A stretch of 64,000 nucleotides of DNA, taken from the NCBI RefSeq assembly GCF_000372725.1, contig NW_005200250.1, forward strand, positions 835,721 to 899,720, read 5' to 3'. Positions 51,831 through 60,959 of the stretch are shown here, in pieces. The notes beneath the pieces are model-generated. The model ran no database searches, was not told where the DNA came from, and saw only the letters and a program-made list of their open reading frames with translations. The DNA comes from Emiliania huxleyi CCMP1516. Taxonomy: Eukaryota > Haptophyta > Isochrysidales > Noelaerhabdaceae. Position 1 is the stretch's first letter. Every line of letters begins with the position of its first letter. The position numbers and the translations under genes are program-made.

Positions 51831-52580
51831 TCACGAAACCCCTCTGCGGCTCCTCTTCGCCTTCCGCGCGGGCGTCTCACCGCCGCCTCCCCCGCCCTCC
51901 TCAGCCGCCGCCGCCCCGCAGAGCGCCGGAGCCTGCGCCTGCGTCTCGGTGAAACGGTCGGGCGCGCGGGTGGGAGCCCAGTACGCGCCGCCGCGCACGC
52001 TGCCGTCAGCGTCAACGTCGAGCGAGACGATGGAGGCGGTGGCCGGGTAGAGCCGCGCGTCCTCCCGCTTCTTGGACGCGAGAGTCGTCGGCAGACCTTC
52101 CGCGAGAAGCCGCGCCGAGAAGACGACGTCGCCGTGCGTCACGCAGGCGACCTCGGCGTCCTCACCGAAGTCGGCGGCGAGCCGCGCGAGCAGGCTGCGC
52201 AACCGCGACGCGACGGCCTCGAAGGTCTCGTAGCCCTCGGGAACGTCATCGTACAGAGCGTGCCACCGCCCGGCAAATGTGCTGAGGGGCTTGCCGTCGT
52301 GCGGCGTGTGCACCTCCAGTAGCGCCGCCTCTTGGCGAAGCGGCGGACCCTGCGGCTGCCGGTGCGCCCTCGCCTGCCCCCGCTGCAGCTCCCGCGCCGT
52401 CGTCCGCGCGCGCAGCATCGGTGAGCAGAGGATCAGTGCAAGCTGGCGGCTCGCGAGATGTGCGGCTGCCTCCTCGGCCTGCCGGACGCCGTGAGCGCTG
52501 AGGCGGAAGCGCGGGAGCCGGCCGTACATCACGGAGCGCGGGTTGTGCACCTCGCCGTGCCGAACGAGGTGCACCCTCAT
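51831..52580 (-). CDS. Histidine phosphatase superfamily (phosphoglycerate-mutase-like) protein
   Basis: A 249-residue single exon. MRVHLVRHGEVHNPRSVMYG has the RHG phosphohistidine motif at residues 7-9; GVRQAEEAAAHLA and LILCSPMLRARTTARELQ are the usual second block (an S-P-x-x-R-A-x-x-T pattern); CVTHGDVVFSARLLA supplies the second catalytic His. The disordered C-terminal tail is Ala/Gly-rich and ends with a basic cluster (ARKAKRSRRGVS). Substrate unknown: members include phosphoglycerate mutases, fructose-2,6-bisphosphatase-type and protein phosphatases. The start is the only sensible Met. A family A repeat lies in its 5' flank. Confidence 0.88.
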   Translation of the reverse strand: MRVHLVRHGEVHNPRSVMYGRLPRFRLSAHGVRQAEEAAAHLASRQLALILCSPMLRARTTARELQRGQARAHRQPQGPPLRQEAALLEVHTPHDGKPLSTFAGRWHALYDDVPEGYETFEAVASRLRSLLARLAADFGEDAEVACVTHGDVVFSARLLAEGLPTTLASKKREDARLYPATASIVSLDVDADGSVRGGAYWAPTRAPDRFTETQAQAPALCGAAAAEEGGGGGGETPARKAKRSRRGVS

Positions 52581-52589
52581 CTATCTGGA

Positions 52590-52800
52590 AGAGGGTCGAC
52601 AAAGAAAGAAAGAAAGAAAACAGACACTTCAAGGGAGGGATGGGAGGACGGCACGCCGCCACCACACAGGGATTTTAAGGAGAGGTGTGTGGTGCGCTAT
52701 CCGTCGCCCACCCTAGGGAGTCTGCCTCTTCCTATCTCTCTTCGCAGTCTCTCGCTGATTCTCGCTGCAACCTTCATGCCACCACGCGGTCGTCCCACCC
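52590..52800 (-). repeat. Interspersed repeat family A, copy 4
   Basis: Reversed copy: aaagaaagaaagaaaacaga, gggagggatgggaggacggc, cagggattttaaggagagg, ccgtcgcccaccctaggga, tcctatctctcttcgcagtc. The order mirrors copy 2, including the flank up to ccaccacgcggtcg. Confidence 0.65.
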
Positions 52801-53141
52801 TCGTCGTTCTCTCCCTTGTCACTTCCTCCTCTAAGAGGGTCGACAGGCTACCTAGGTCGGGATAAAAGAATTCTTAAGATAAAAGAAAGAGCGCGAACCG
52901 CGCTGCAACTGCCGCCTCCCCGCTCCCGTTCCCCTGTGTCCCTGATCGTCCTTACAAGATCCTGCTCGCGCAGGTGGGGACCCTGTCCTTCTCCCTTGTT
53001 TGGTGTGTCCGTTTTCCTATGTATTTATTTATTAAGCAGATGCGCGCGCCCCGAGAGGTTCACGCTTACTAACACACTCGCTCTGATGTTGAGACGCCGG
53101 ATCGCGGCGGAGGCAAGGGCAAATTTCTCAAGAGGCCGCGA

Positions 53142-54008
53142 CTATGTCTCGGAGTCGAGCGGCAGTAGCACCGTCTCCTCGCCTCGCCAGGTCAGCACGA
53201 TGGCCTCGCCTTGCTCCTCGCAGCTCTCGAGCAGCCGACTCGCGGTGCCCGACTCGATGAGCGCCATCAGCCGCTCCCCCCGCGGCCTCTCCCCGACCTC
53301 GTCCACCGCCGCAGTGACGACGGGGTGCAGCAGCTTGCCATCCGCCGCGATGCGGAGCTCGCTCGGCGCAAACGGCGTCGAGATGGAGCGGGCAAGCGCG
53401 CCGTCCGGGCAGAGGAAGCGCAGCTCACCTGAGGGAGACGACACGGACGTGTCATGGACGTGTCATGGACGTGCCCGTGTCGCCCCGCAGCAGGAGCGAC
53501 GCTCGCCATCTCGCAGGTCGTTGAAGACGATTGGCGCCTCGTCGCAGGAGGCGAAGTAGCGCTCGTGCGCGCGCCGCGAGAGGTACGGGTACCGATCCTC
53601 GTGCATCCCCGTCGTGTTGCGCTGCATGTGCCCAAAAAAGAAGTCGAGCATCCGCGGGTCACGCATCTGTCCATCGTGCCCGTCCGGCTTGTGCAGCTCC
53701 TTGCGCCACAGCCGGCCTCGCGCGTCGATGTGGAAGAAGTAGATTCGCTGCCGATTCAGCTCGTCCGACTGGGTCCTGTGCGGGCTGTCAAAGTCGATGT
53801 AGTTCTTCCACGCGTCGCGTCCGCGCCACCGCTTCGGCGTCCCATCCGGCCACGCGTCCGACTCGTACTCGGCTCTGCTGACTTCGGCGGCCGCCGCGCC
53901 GTCCGGCTCGTCCCTCGACGCCGAGAATGCTCGGCGGCCGAGGCGGGCGACGCCGCAGCCGCAGCCGCGGCGAGCCGCGACGGCACTGCAGCTTCGGGCC
54001 AACGACAT
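53142..54008 (-). CDS. UPF0598 (C8orf82-like) mitochondrial protein
   Basis: Exons 54008-53507 and 53428-53142, in frame, 262 residues. The leader MSLARSCSAVAARRGC ... GRRAFSASRDEP is a mitochondrial-type presequence. The family core follows: RIYFFHIDARGRLWRKELHK, PRMLDFFFGHMQRNTTGMHE, DRYPYLSRRAHERYFASCDE, APIVFNDLRDGELRFLCPDG, LARSISTPFAPSELRIAADG, LLHPVV. This matches UPF0598/DUF4505, whose function is unknown and whose animal member is mitochondrial. The start at 54008 is preferred over 54059 because it begins the presequence. The 78-bp intron is GC-AG and opens with gcgagcgtcgctcctgctgc, against gtgagctgcgcttcctctgc at the next exon. Confidence 0.88.
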
Positions 54009-54454
54009 TTTCAGGAAGCAAATAAAAATTATGAAAAACCTGCCCAGGTCGATAGCCACGGTGCGCCTACCTCCGGGTATGCTGCTCCGGCTTCCAGTCC
54101 CCGGGCCCCCTGCTCTCGTCTGCGCTAGTTTCTGCTTTGTTTGTCTTCACTACTAAGTGAATAAGCAAAAAGCTAAACGGTGAAACACAAGCAAGAGTCT
54201 TGAAACAACAAAACGCGCGCGTGAACAGGGCTCCAGGCCCCAAATGACGTGTGAGTGTTAGAGTTGGTTGGTATTGCTAAAAATCTCTCTCTCTCTCTCT
54301 GAAACAATGGTCAATGCGCATGGATCATTAATTACTTCCCAAAAAGGGGGCTACAACAAAGAGATAACAAACGCGCATTGTGTGGGAATTTACCAACCGA
54401 CTTCGCGACCGTCTACCGCAAAGGCGGGTGGCGAGGCGCCCGAGACGCTCACCG

Positions 54455-55168
54455 TCAGCACCATCGGGTGGGGAGAGGCGGCCATCCGAGCCTTCCTTCC
54501 AGTCCGCAGCAACAATCTTTTTCGGTGAGCTCAAACTGCGGCGGCATATCTCTCGCAACACCTGGCTGCTCCATTCGAACGTACTCGTAGGTACCACAAG
54601 AAGGCCAGCAGCAGCAGCAGTGAGTCAACGTTGGGCCTTCGGTAAATCGGGTTTTGCTCTCGTCGAATTGCAACCAAGAGCATCGGAAGCAGCAGCACGG
54701 CGGTGCCATCGAGTAGCATCCACTTTCCAGCTCCTGGCAGTGCTGACTGTCCTGCTCACGAGCCATGCGCTTCACTTCAACCTTTGTTGGGGGTGGGGGA
54801 CCAATGCAGGACTTGCACCGCCTCTGTTCCACTGGCTTGCTCCACTGGGTTTTCGAAAAGCTCGACTGGGGGTGCACCTTCTTGCACTCGGAGCACACGC
54901 AAGCGTCGCTCGTGGCCGCCGACACAGCCTCGCTGCTGCTGCCGAGCACCTCCACGGCGCCTGCCGGAGCGAGCACCTCCACGGGCACGGCATCGGCCGT
55001 TGCGAGCACCTCCACGGCGCCTGCCGGAGCGAGCACCTCCACGGCGACGACCTCAACCACAGTGACGGGCGGTTCGTCGCCGTTAGCCTCCACCACAGTG
55101 ACGGGCGGCTCGCCGTCAGCCTCCACCACAGTGATGGGCGGCTCGCCGTCAGTCTGCATCGAGCACAC
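54455..55168 (-). CDS. Cys-rich protein with Stc1-like zinc motif
   Basis: A 237-residue frame. The N-terminal 75 residues are tandem acidic units (EPPVTVVEADG and VEVLAPAGA types). Then comes CSECKKVHPQSSFSKTQWSK followed by QRRCKSC, a four-Cys pattern like the Stc1/ZnF_C2C2 motif (CxxC-x(7)-FS-x-Q-x(n)-CxxC). The rest has three further Cys clusters (APPCCCFRCSW, HCCCCWP, KDCCCG) that could bind metal. Repeat-derived DNA makes the frame partly low-complexity, so the C-terminal clusters could be chance. Confidence 0.55.
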   Translation of the reverse strand: MCSMQTDGEPPITVVEADGEPPVTVVEANGDEPPVTVVEVVAVEVLAPAGAVEVLATADAVPVEVLAPAGAVEVLGSSSEAVSAATSDACVCSECKKVHPQSSFSKTQWSKPVEQRRCKSCIGPPPPTKVEVKRMAREQDSQHCQELESGCYSMAPPCCCFRCSWLQFDESKTRFTEGPTLTHCCCCWPSCGTYEYVRMEQPGVARDMPPQFELTEKDCCCGLEGRLGWPPLPTRWC

Positions 55169-56986
55169 CGCTCAGACGTCGTCCGTCCATCCGCATAACG
55201 CGCTCTCGAGGTCTTGCATCCGATTCTGTTGTATTAGTGCCATCGATCGATTAGTGCCAGTGCGCGCCAGTCCCGCGCCCCGTGCCCATTTTACAGAGGG
55301 AGCTTTCTTGTAAAATTCTGTTGAGACACCGGCGGTGCACAAATCAGAACAACACATCCCAGCCGACCGCGGAGGGGTTTTGTCCCACAGGGTTTTACCC
55401 TCCGCGTGAGGATCGGCGCGGCGAGGGGGTAGGCTCGAATTCGCCGCGCAACATTTCACCCCCACAGGACCCCGCCCACCCCCCCTCATGGTCCCACCTA
55501 GCACCCCAATGAGCTTTCGCACCCCCTCCTTGCGCAGTGTCCCCCACTATGTGTCGCCGTCTTCGGGGCACGCTATCCTGTGTAGTCAGGGCAAGTGGGG
55601 GCGGGGGGCAGTCCCATCTCTCCTGTGTACGGGTGGGTTCTGTCTCCAGTCTCGGAGGGGGGCTTGAAGCTAAGAATATTTTATTTTTAAGTGTAAGAGT
55701 GACAGACAGGCGTGCACATCGTGTGGTAAAAGTCCCAATTTCTACGTACGGACCCCGCAAGCCGCATGCGTCGGGGTGGATAGCTCTGGGCCGGCGCGGG
55801 GGCCCCAGAGGGTGTCCATGCGGGGGGGAGATGGGGTCCCCTGGCCCGCCGCAGGCGCCGATTTTTTGGAGTTTTTTTTCTTTTTTCGCGATTTTTTACT
55901 TGTTTTCATGGGAATTCGGCGTACTTGCGGCCATGCTATCACGCCTTGCGACAGCCTGTCGGCGCTGCTGACCGTGCCATGATGCACAATTGATCACCTG
56001 CATAGCTCGCGGCCTTAGTATCCAGCATTCAGTGACGACCTGATCGTACGGCCAGTAGGAAGGTGTCCTTCCAGCTGCGTGCACGCTTCTGGCGCAATGC
56101 GCGTCAGGCGTCACCTCGGATTGGCTGCTGGCACTCTCGAGGCTATGCCTACACAGCCTCGCGCGCATGGGTAGTCAAGAGGGACCACGCACCTTCTCAG
56201 GACAGCGCCGGTGCCTCTCTCTTGGACCGGCAAACGTGGTGGTCTCGTGTCACCAATGTGGGACCAGTGCGGCATCGCGCCATCGACAGCTCTGAACTGC
56301 GCCTCACCACTGACCGGGAAGGCCGCCAAGTGGGCCAGCACAGGTCGCACATTGTGGCAGCAGTCAGCAGTGCATGGCTGATAGCTAGAGCAGCAGCGTC
56401 AGGGTCGCAGGGTCGGATCGTGTCAAGCCTCTCGCCCGGCCGGCCGCGTGCAGACGTCGGCCTGTCTGCTGTCTGGAGTGATCTGTCGGCGGTCAGTACG
56501 ACCGATCAGGTCGGAGTTTTCTGATGGTTGGAGGGTCTATCTGTATGTACTCCTCGAGATCTCTCCAAATCTGCCCTCTGATCAACCGTGATCATTCGGG
56601 AAGTCGGTGCTCATAGAGACTCATAGAGCCGGAGCCCCGTTTCCGCACTGCGGCGCGGCGCACGGTGCCTCCGGGGGGCCCCGCGCCGGCCCAGTGGTGG
56701 ATAGCTCACTGTGACATGCAGTAAACGAGGCGTTTGAACCTAAAATCAGTTGCTTGGGAGTAAAGCATCTTTTTTTGTATTGCTAAAAATCTCTCTCTCA
56801 AATCAGGCCTACTCACACACATACACACAGCGAGCAGGAGCGAGCTTTGCTGTTGCGAGCACACACGGCAAATTGTGTGCCGCCCCCCCCACCCGCGCGG
56901 CAAGCCCTGTGAGCTTCGGCGGCGTCGGTGGGAGCAACTACTGCGTGGGGGCCGCCCACAATTCTTTTTTCGGCACGTCCGAGGCA
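55169..56986. other. Long intergenic stretch, nothing recognised
   Basis: About 1.8 kb without a supported gene. Composition drifts between GC-rich and AT-rich patches, with a T-rich run at about 55862-55905. A frame at 56063-56524 has no domain. The rightmost 250 bp are the promoter side of the secreted JmjC gene. Confidence 0.4.
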
Positions 56987-58604
56987 ATGCGCGCCTCGCA
57001 AATCACGAGTCTGCTGGCGATTGGCGCTTTAGCACATCTTCTCCTCGCTTCGGAGCCTGACGCTGCGTCTTGGGGTCCATCCGACTATCAGAGCGCAGCT
57101 TCGGCATTTGCAGCCTCTTCCGGCGGCCTCCACCACGCTGTCGCATACCTCCGTAGTGCGGCCGGACTCGAGGGCGGCAGCGATCCGAACCGCTGGCTAT
57201 CCTTTGGCCGAGCTCGCCGCGCTGGCAGCAGCAGATCCGCCTTATGAGCTGGACCGCGCGACAGTGCAGGCGTGGGTGAGCGAGGCCCTCTCGAGCGCGA
57301 CCCGAGTCCTCGGCACTCGCTGCCACCCCGGTGAGTCCGCTTCTGGCTTTCGGGAGTGCCAGGGCAGGCAGGTTCTGGCGCGCGACGTTCTCGCGGAGCT
57401 CATCGTTCACTGCGACGGCACTCTCTCCGGGCTGTGCCCCGAGCAGTACCTCGCGCCGCTGCGCAGCTCGGAGCTTCCTGCGTGGCCGAGTGCCGTCCAC
57501 GAGGCGCGTGCCGCCGAGGAGGGAGACAGCGAGCAGCTTCCGTGCGACATAGCGCGGCGCAGCTGGCCGGACCTCACGGCCGACGCCTTTGAGAAAGGCT
57601 TCAACCAGCCGGGCATCCCCGTCATCGTGAGCGGCCTGACGGCGGCCTGGCCCGCGGCCGCTTGGGCAGAGGAGGAGGGCAGCACGGACGTCTCTCACCG
57701 GGCAGGGCAGTCGCTCGCGCGATCGCTGATGCGCCGCGCCTACGCCCTCCCGCCGTACGCGCGAGCTAACCCGGCCTCGTTCTTTGGCGTGCGGCCCTTC
57801 GCGCACGGCGAGACGCTCGACAACCAGTGCAGCTGGCTCTGCAACCGTCGCCATCATCTGTAGTGAAGACGGGCGATCTCTGGTGTGATCTCGGCATAGG
57901 TACGTCAACTTGGACGACGTGTCCACCGCCTACCGCCACCCGCTGCTGGCGGGCTACTCGCCCGTCCCGCTCGTCCAGCCGTCGCTGCTGCGCACGCAGC
58001 AGTGCTTCCCTCGCCGCGCGGACGTGACGGACGCGGCGGCACAGCAGGCCTCGTTCCACGTCCACTCGCGCTGGGCGCTCGTCTCGGCGGGCGGCTCCGG
58101 GTCCGCGTGGCACATCGACCCGTGGAACACGAGTGCCTGGAACGCCCTCCTCTCCGGGCGCAAGCGGTGGGCCCTGTACCCGCCGGGCTGGCCGGCTTGC
58201 CGGCCGGGGTCGCCGCCAGCTCGCCGCGCGCATTCTTTGGGCGGGTGCTGGGCTCGCTTCCGCCCGAGGAGCGGCCGCAGCAGTGCGTGCTCCGCGAGGG
58301 CGAGACGATGTTCGTGCCGTCTGGCTGGTGGCACGCCGTCCTCAACTTGTCGCCCACGATTGCAATCACGGAAAACCGCGTCGACGGCGCCAACCTCGCG
58401 GCCGCGCTCGAGGAGATGCGCGCGGCAGACCCGGCCTCGGAGAGCGGGCGGCGGGCGGCGACCGCGTGCCGGCGCCTCCTGGAGAGGCAGGCTGACCGCG
58501 GCGAGTACCCCCGCGACTGCGCGCAGCGCCTCGACCCGAACGCGGTCAGCGATGCCGACATGGCGGATTGCGTGCGCCGGCTCGAGACATGCAGTGGAGC
58601 ATGA
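56987..58604 (+). CDS. Secreted/ER JmjC-domain protein, with unresolved frame breaks
   Basis: The N terminus MRASQITSLLAIGALAHLLL is a signal peptide. A JmjC (JMJD6-like) core follows: FEKGFNQPGIPVIVSGLTAA, DNQCSW joined across a 64-bp GC-AG intron (57836-57899) to YVNLDDVSTAYRHPLLAGYS, then SGSAWHIDPWNTSAWNALLS with His-x-Asp ligands, GRKRWALYPPG, and TMFVPSGWWHAVLNLSPTIA with the distal His. JMJD6-type enzymes are Fe(II)/2-oxoglutarate hydroxylases. The leader would put this one in the ER or outside. The coding frame shifts twice without a clear intron, near 57180-57200 and near 58195. These may be unrecognised micro-introns, assembly indels in GC-rich repeats, or real damage. All three iron ligands survive. 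Confidence 0.68.
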
Positions 58605-58982
58605 CGGATCGCCTCCTGTTGCGTGGCGGGTGCAACCAGCGAACCGCAGCGGAACTGCTGCCCATAAAGGGATCCCCGCACGTTGTTTTGTGACTGACTG
58701 TGTATATGTCGGTTGCACATGAGGCGTGTTCAAAAGACAAAACGGTCTCGAGTGTCTCAAAGGAGAGGAAGAGAACGCACGACGAGTGAAATCTGAAAAC
58801 ACACGCGGTAAAGCAACGAGACACGGGGTGTCTCGCGGAAGCCGGTGAAGCGGAACGCACCACGCGGCCAAGGGAATGCACAGAGATCGATTTCTCGCCG
58901 TCCACACGCAGCGACGCCGACACGTCAAGTACGTGGAGCGCGGCTTCATACGGGGCGGCGCTATGTGTGCAAGCCTCTGACG
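58605..58982. other. Intergenic, nothing recognised
   Basis: Short convergent 3'-3' space. No repeat or gene named. Confidence 0.4.
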
Positions 58983-60620
58983 TCAGGCCTGCGCCGCCGC
59001 GTCGGGCAGGCTGAAGCCGCGCTCCACGTACTTGACGATGCGCTGCAGCTGATTGTAGACCGGGCCGTGCTCGCGCAGCACATGCTTTGGCATGGCCACG
59101 TCCTCCTCCCTCTCGTCGCGGAGGGAGGGAGGCACGTAGCAGGCGCCCCACGTGTACTTGTGCGGCCGCAGCACGCGCGAGCGCAGCGCCTCCTCCGCCA
59201 GAGGCGTCAGCTCGAAGCGCGGGCGTGCGCTGCCGGCGTCGACGCACACGGTGACCTGGGGCGGCGGGAGGTCGAAGCTGCCGGTGAGCTGCAGCGCAGT
59301 GATCGGCGCGCCGTGGTACTGAATGACGTTGATGCTCCTGGGGAAGAGGTCGAGCGCATTCTCAGCCATGGAGGCACGAACCGCCGACCTCCTATCATCG
59401 CTCGACACGTTGGCCGAAAACTCGCGACGCGGGAGGGCGATCCGCTTACTGGTCGCCGAGCTGTTGAGAGAAGCCGTGACGTGCACCACACGAGCAATTT
59501 TGTACGCGCGCGGCAGGCCGGCCGTATCGCCGTGTGGGCCCGGCTCGAGCATCTTGCACGCGTCCAGCCGCTTGAGCGTGCCTTGCAGGCTCGACAGGTA
59601 CTCGAGCTGCTCCGGGGGGGTGCTCCAGAAGGGCATGAACTCATGCGGGAGATTTTCTACCGCGCCGGTGTGCTCGCCGACGTATTGGGCGAGCTCACCT
59701 TGGCCGCAGCGCGCCACCCGCCGCAGTAGTGCCATCGAGTAGACGTGCCCGCGATTCGGCTTGCGCGGCTCGCGGAACTTGTCGGCCGTTTTCGTCTGTT
59801 CCTTGGGCCTCTGCTCGTACCGCACTGTGACGCTGCGCCGCGAGGAGTAGTAATCATCGTCGCTGTGGGCGTCCTCGTCGGTGACAAGAGCTGCCTCGCC
59901 GTCGCTCGAGACTGCCTCGGACGGCGCGTACCCCTCCGCGAAAGCTGCCCCACGCTCCGCCGCAGTCAGGTCAACCTCACGCTCTTCCATATACCCGTCA
60001 TGCGAGATGGAGATGCGCACCGTGACCATGCCCGGCACGAGCTCGCCCGGAAAGAGCGAGAGCATCGAGCTTTGGACGTGGTCGAGGACCGAGTCCCACA
60101 CAGCCTGCGACCGCTCTAGCTCCTCGATCGGCGCGTCGTGCGCGCAGCCGCAGGGAATGAAGACATCACAGTCCGACGGCTTCCACTTTGGTATCTGGCC
60201 CTCGACGTCGCGCATATAGCGGTGGAGCGAGAAGCCGCCACTTGTGAGGGCGCAGTGGCGCGCCATCGGGTCCGCCGATGACAGGCCCGCCGCCGCCGCG
60301 GCCACCTTGGGCAGCGTCGCGATGAGCAGGCGTTCCTCGAAAAGGCGGTGGCAGAGGTCGTATAGCGCGGACGCATTGGTGATGCGGGTCCACACCTTCT
60401 CCGGCGCGCCCAGGCCAGCAGTCAGCACGTTGAAGAGGCTCTCCTCGTGCGACTGGCCGCTGCGGAAGGCCTTGCAAGTGGAGCGGAGGAGCACCATCTG
60501 CCGGGGCCGCCACCATTCCACCGCGCCAAAGGGGAGATCCGGCGCGAGCAGGAGGCACCAGGGAGCCTCCGTCGGCGATGGAGTGGCGCACTCCTCGTCC
60601 ATTGGCGAGGGAGCGTCCAT
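58983..60620 (-). CDS. F-box-like / NTase-motif protein of unknown function
   Basis: A 545-residue protein from Met at 60620, with a possible 67-residue extension to 60821 that looks less protein-like. Residues about 15-60 (PFGAVEWWRPRQMVLLRSTC, KAFRSGQ) are F-box- or FNIP-like. Near residue 120, LTSGGFSLHRYMRDVEGQIP and KWKPSDCDVFIPCG give the GG-x(n)-DxD pattern of the nucleotidyltransferase fold. I recall similar GGFxLHxYL...SDxDxF blocks in protist and giant-virus proteins, but a named family cannot be given. An acidic Ser/Asp patch (DEDAHSDDDYYSSRRSV) sits mid-protein and a beta-rich C-terminal half follows. No introns. Confidence 0.6.
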   Translation of the reverse strand: MDAPSPMDEECATPSPTEAPWCLLLAPDLPFGAVEWWRPRQMVLLRSTCKAFRSGQSHEESLFNVLTAGLGAPEKVWTRITNASALYDLCHRLFEERLLIATLPKVAAAAAGLSSADPMARHCALTSGGFSLHRYMRDVEGQIPKWKPSDCDVFIPCGCAHDAPIEELERSQAVWDSVLDHVQSSMLSLFPGELVPGMVTVRISISHDGYMEEREVDLTAAERGAAFAEGYAPSEAVSSDGEAALVTDEDAHSDDDYYSSRRSVTVRYEQRPKEQTKTADKFREPRKPNRGHVYSMALLRRVARCGQGELAQYVGEHTGAVENLPHEFMPFWSTPPEQLEYLSSLQGTLKRLDACKMLEPGPHGDTAGLPRAYKIARVVHVTASLNSSATSKRIALPRREFSANVSSDDRRSAVRASMAENALDLFPRSINVIQYHGAPITALQLTGSFDLPPPQVTVCVDAGSARPRFELTPLAEEALRSRVLRPHKYTWGACYVPPSLRDEREEDVAMPKHVLREHGPVYNQLQRIVKYVERGFSLPDAAAQA

Positions 60621-60959
60621 CTTGTTCCCCGCGGAATTTTTCGAAAAGAAGAAAATCGACGCACTCGGAATAGCACCGCCGCTAGCGGCGTGGCGTGGAG
60701 CGGTTGAGCATCCCTCCGGGGGCTTCCCCTCAAGTTGCGCCGAAAGCACGCATTTGGCGGGGGTTCTTGGTTTCAATTTTACGGATGCCTTGGCACCAGC
60801 TGAAGGCTTGCACCCGTCCACGGCTCACATCGCCGCATTTGTGCACGGTATTCGGATTTTGCTGTTTGTTCGTGTGGGGGTATACAGTCGTATTGCAGAT
60901 TTGTCAATGGTACCGAATCTGCCCGACGCGGGCGCCTTCGGCCTTGCGGGCAGAGCCCT

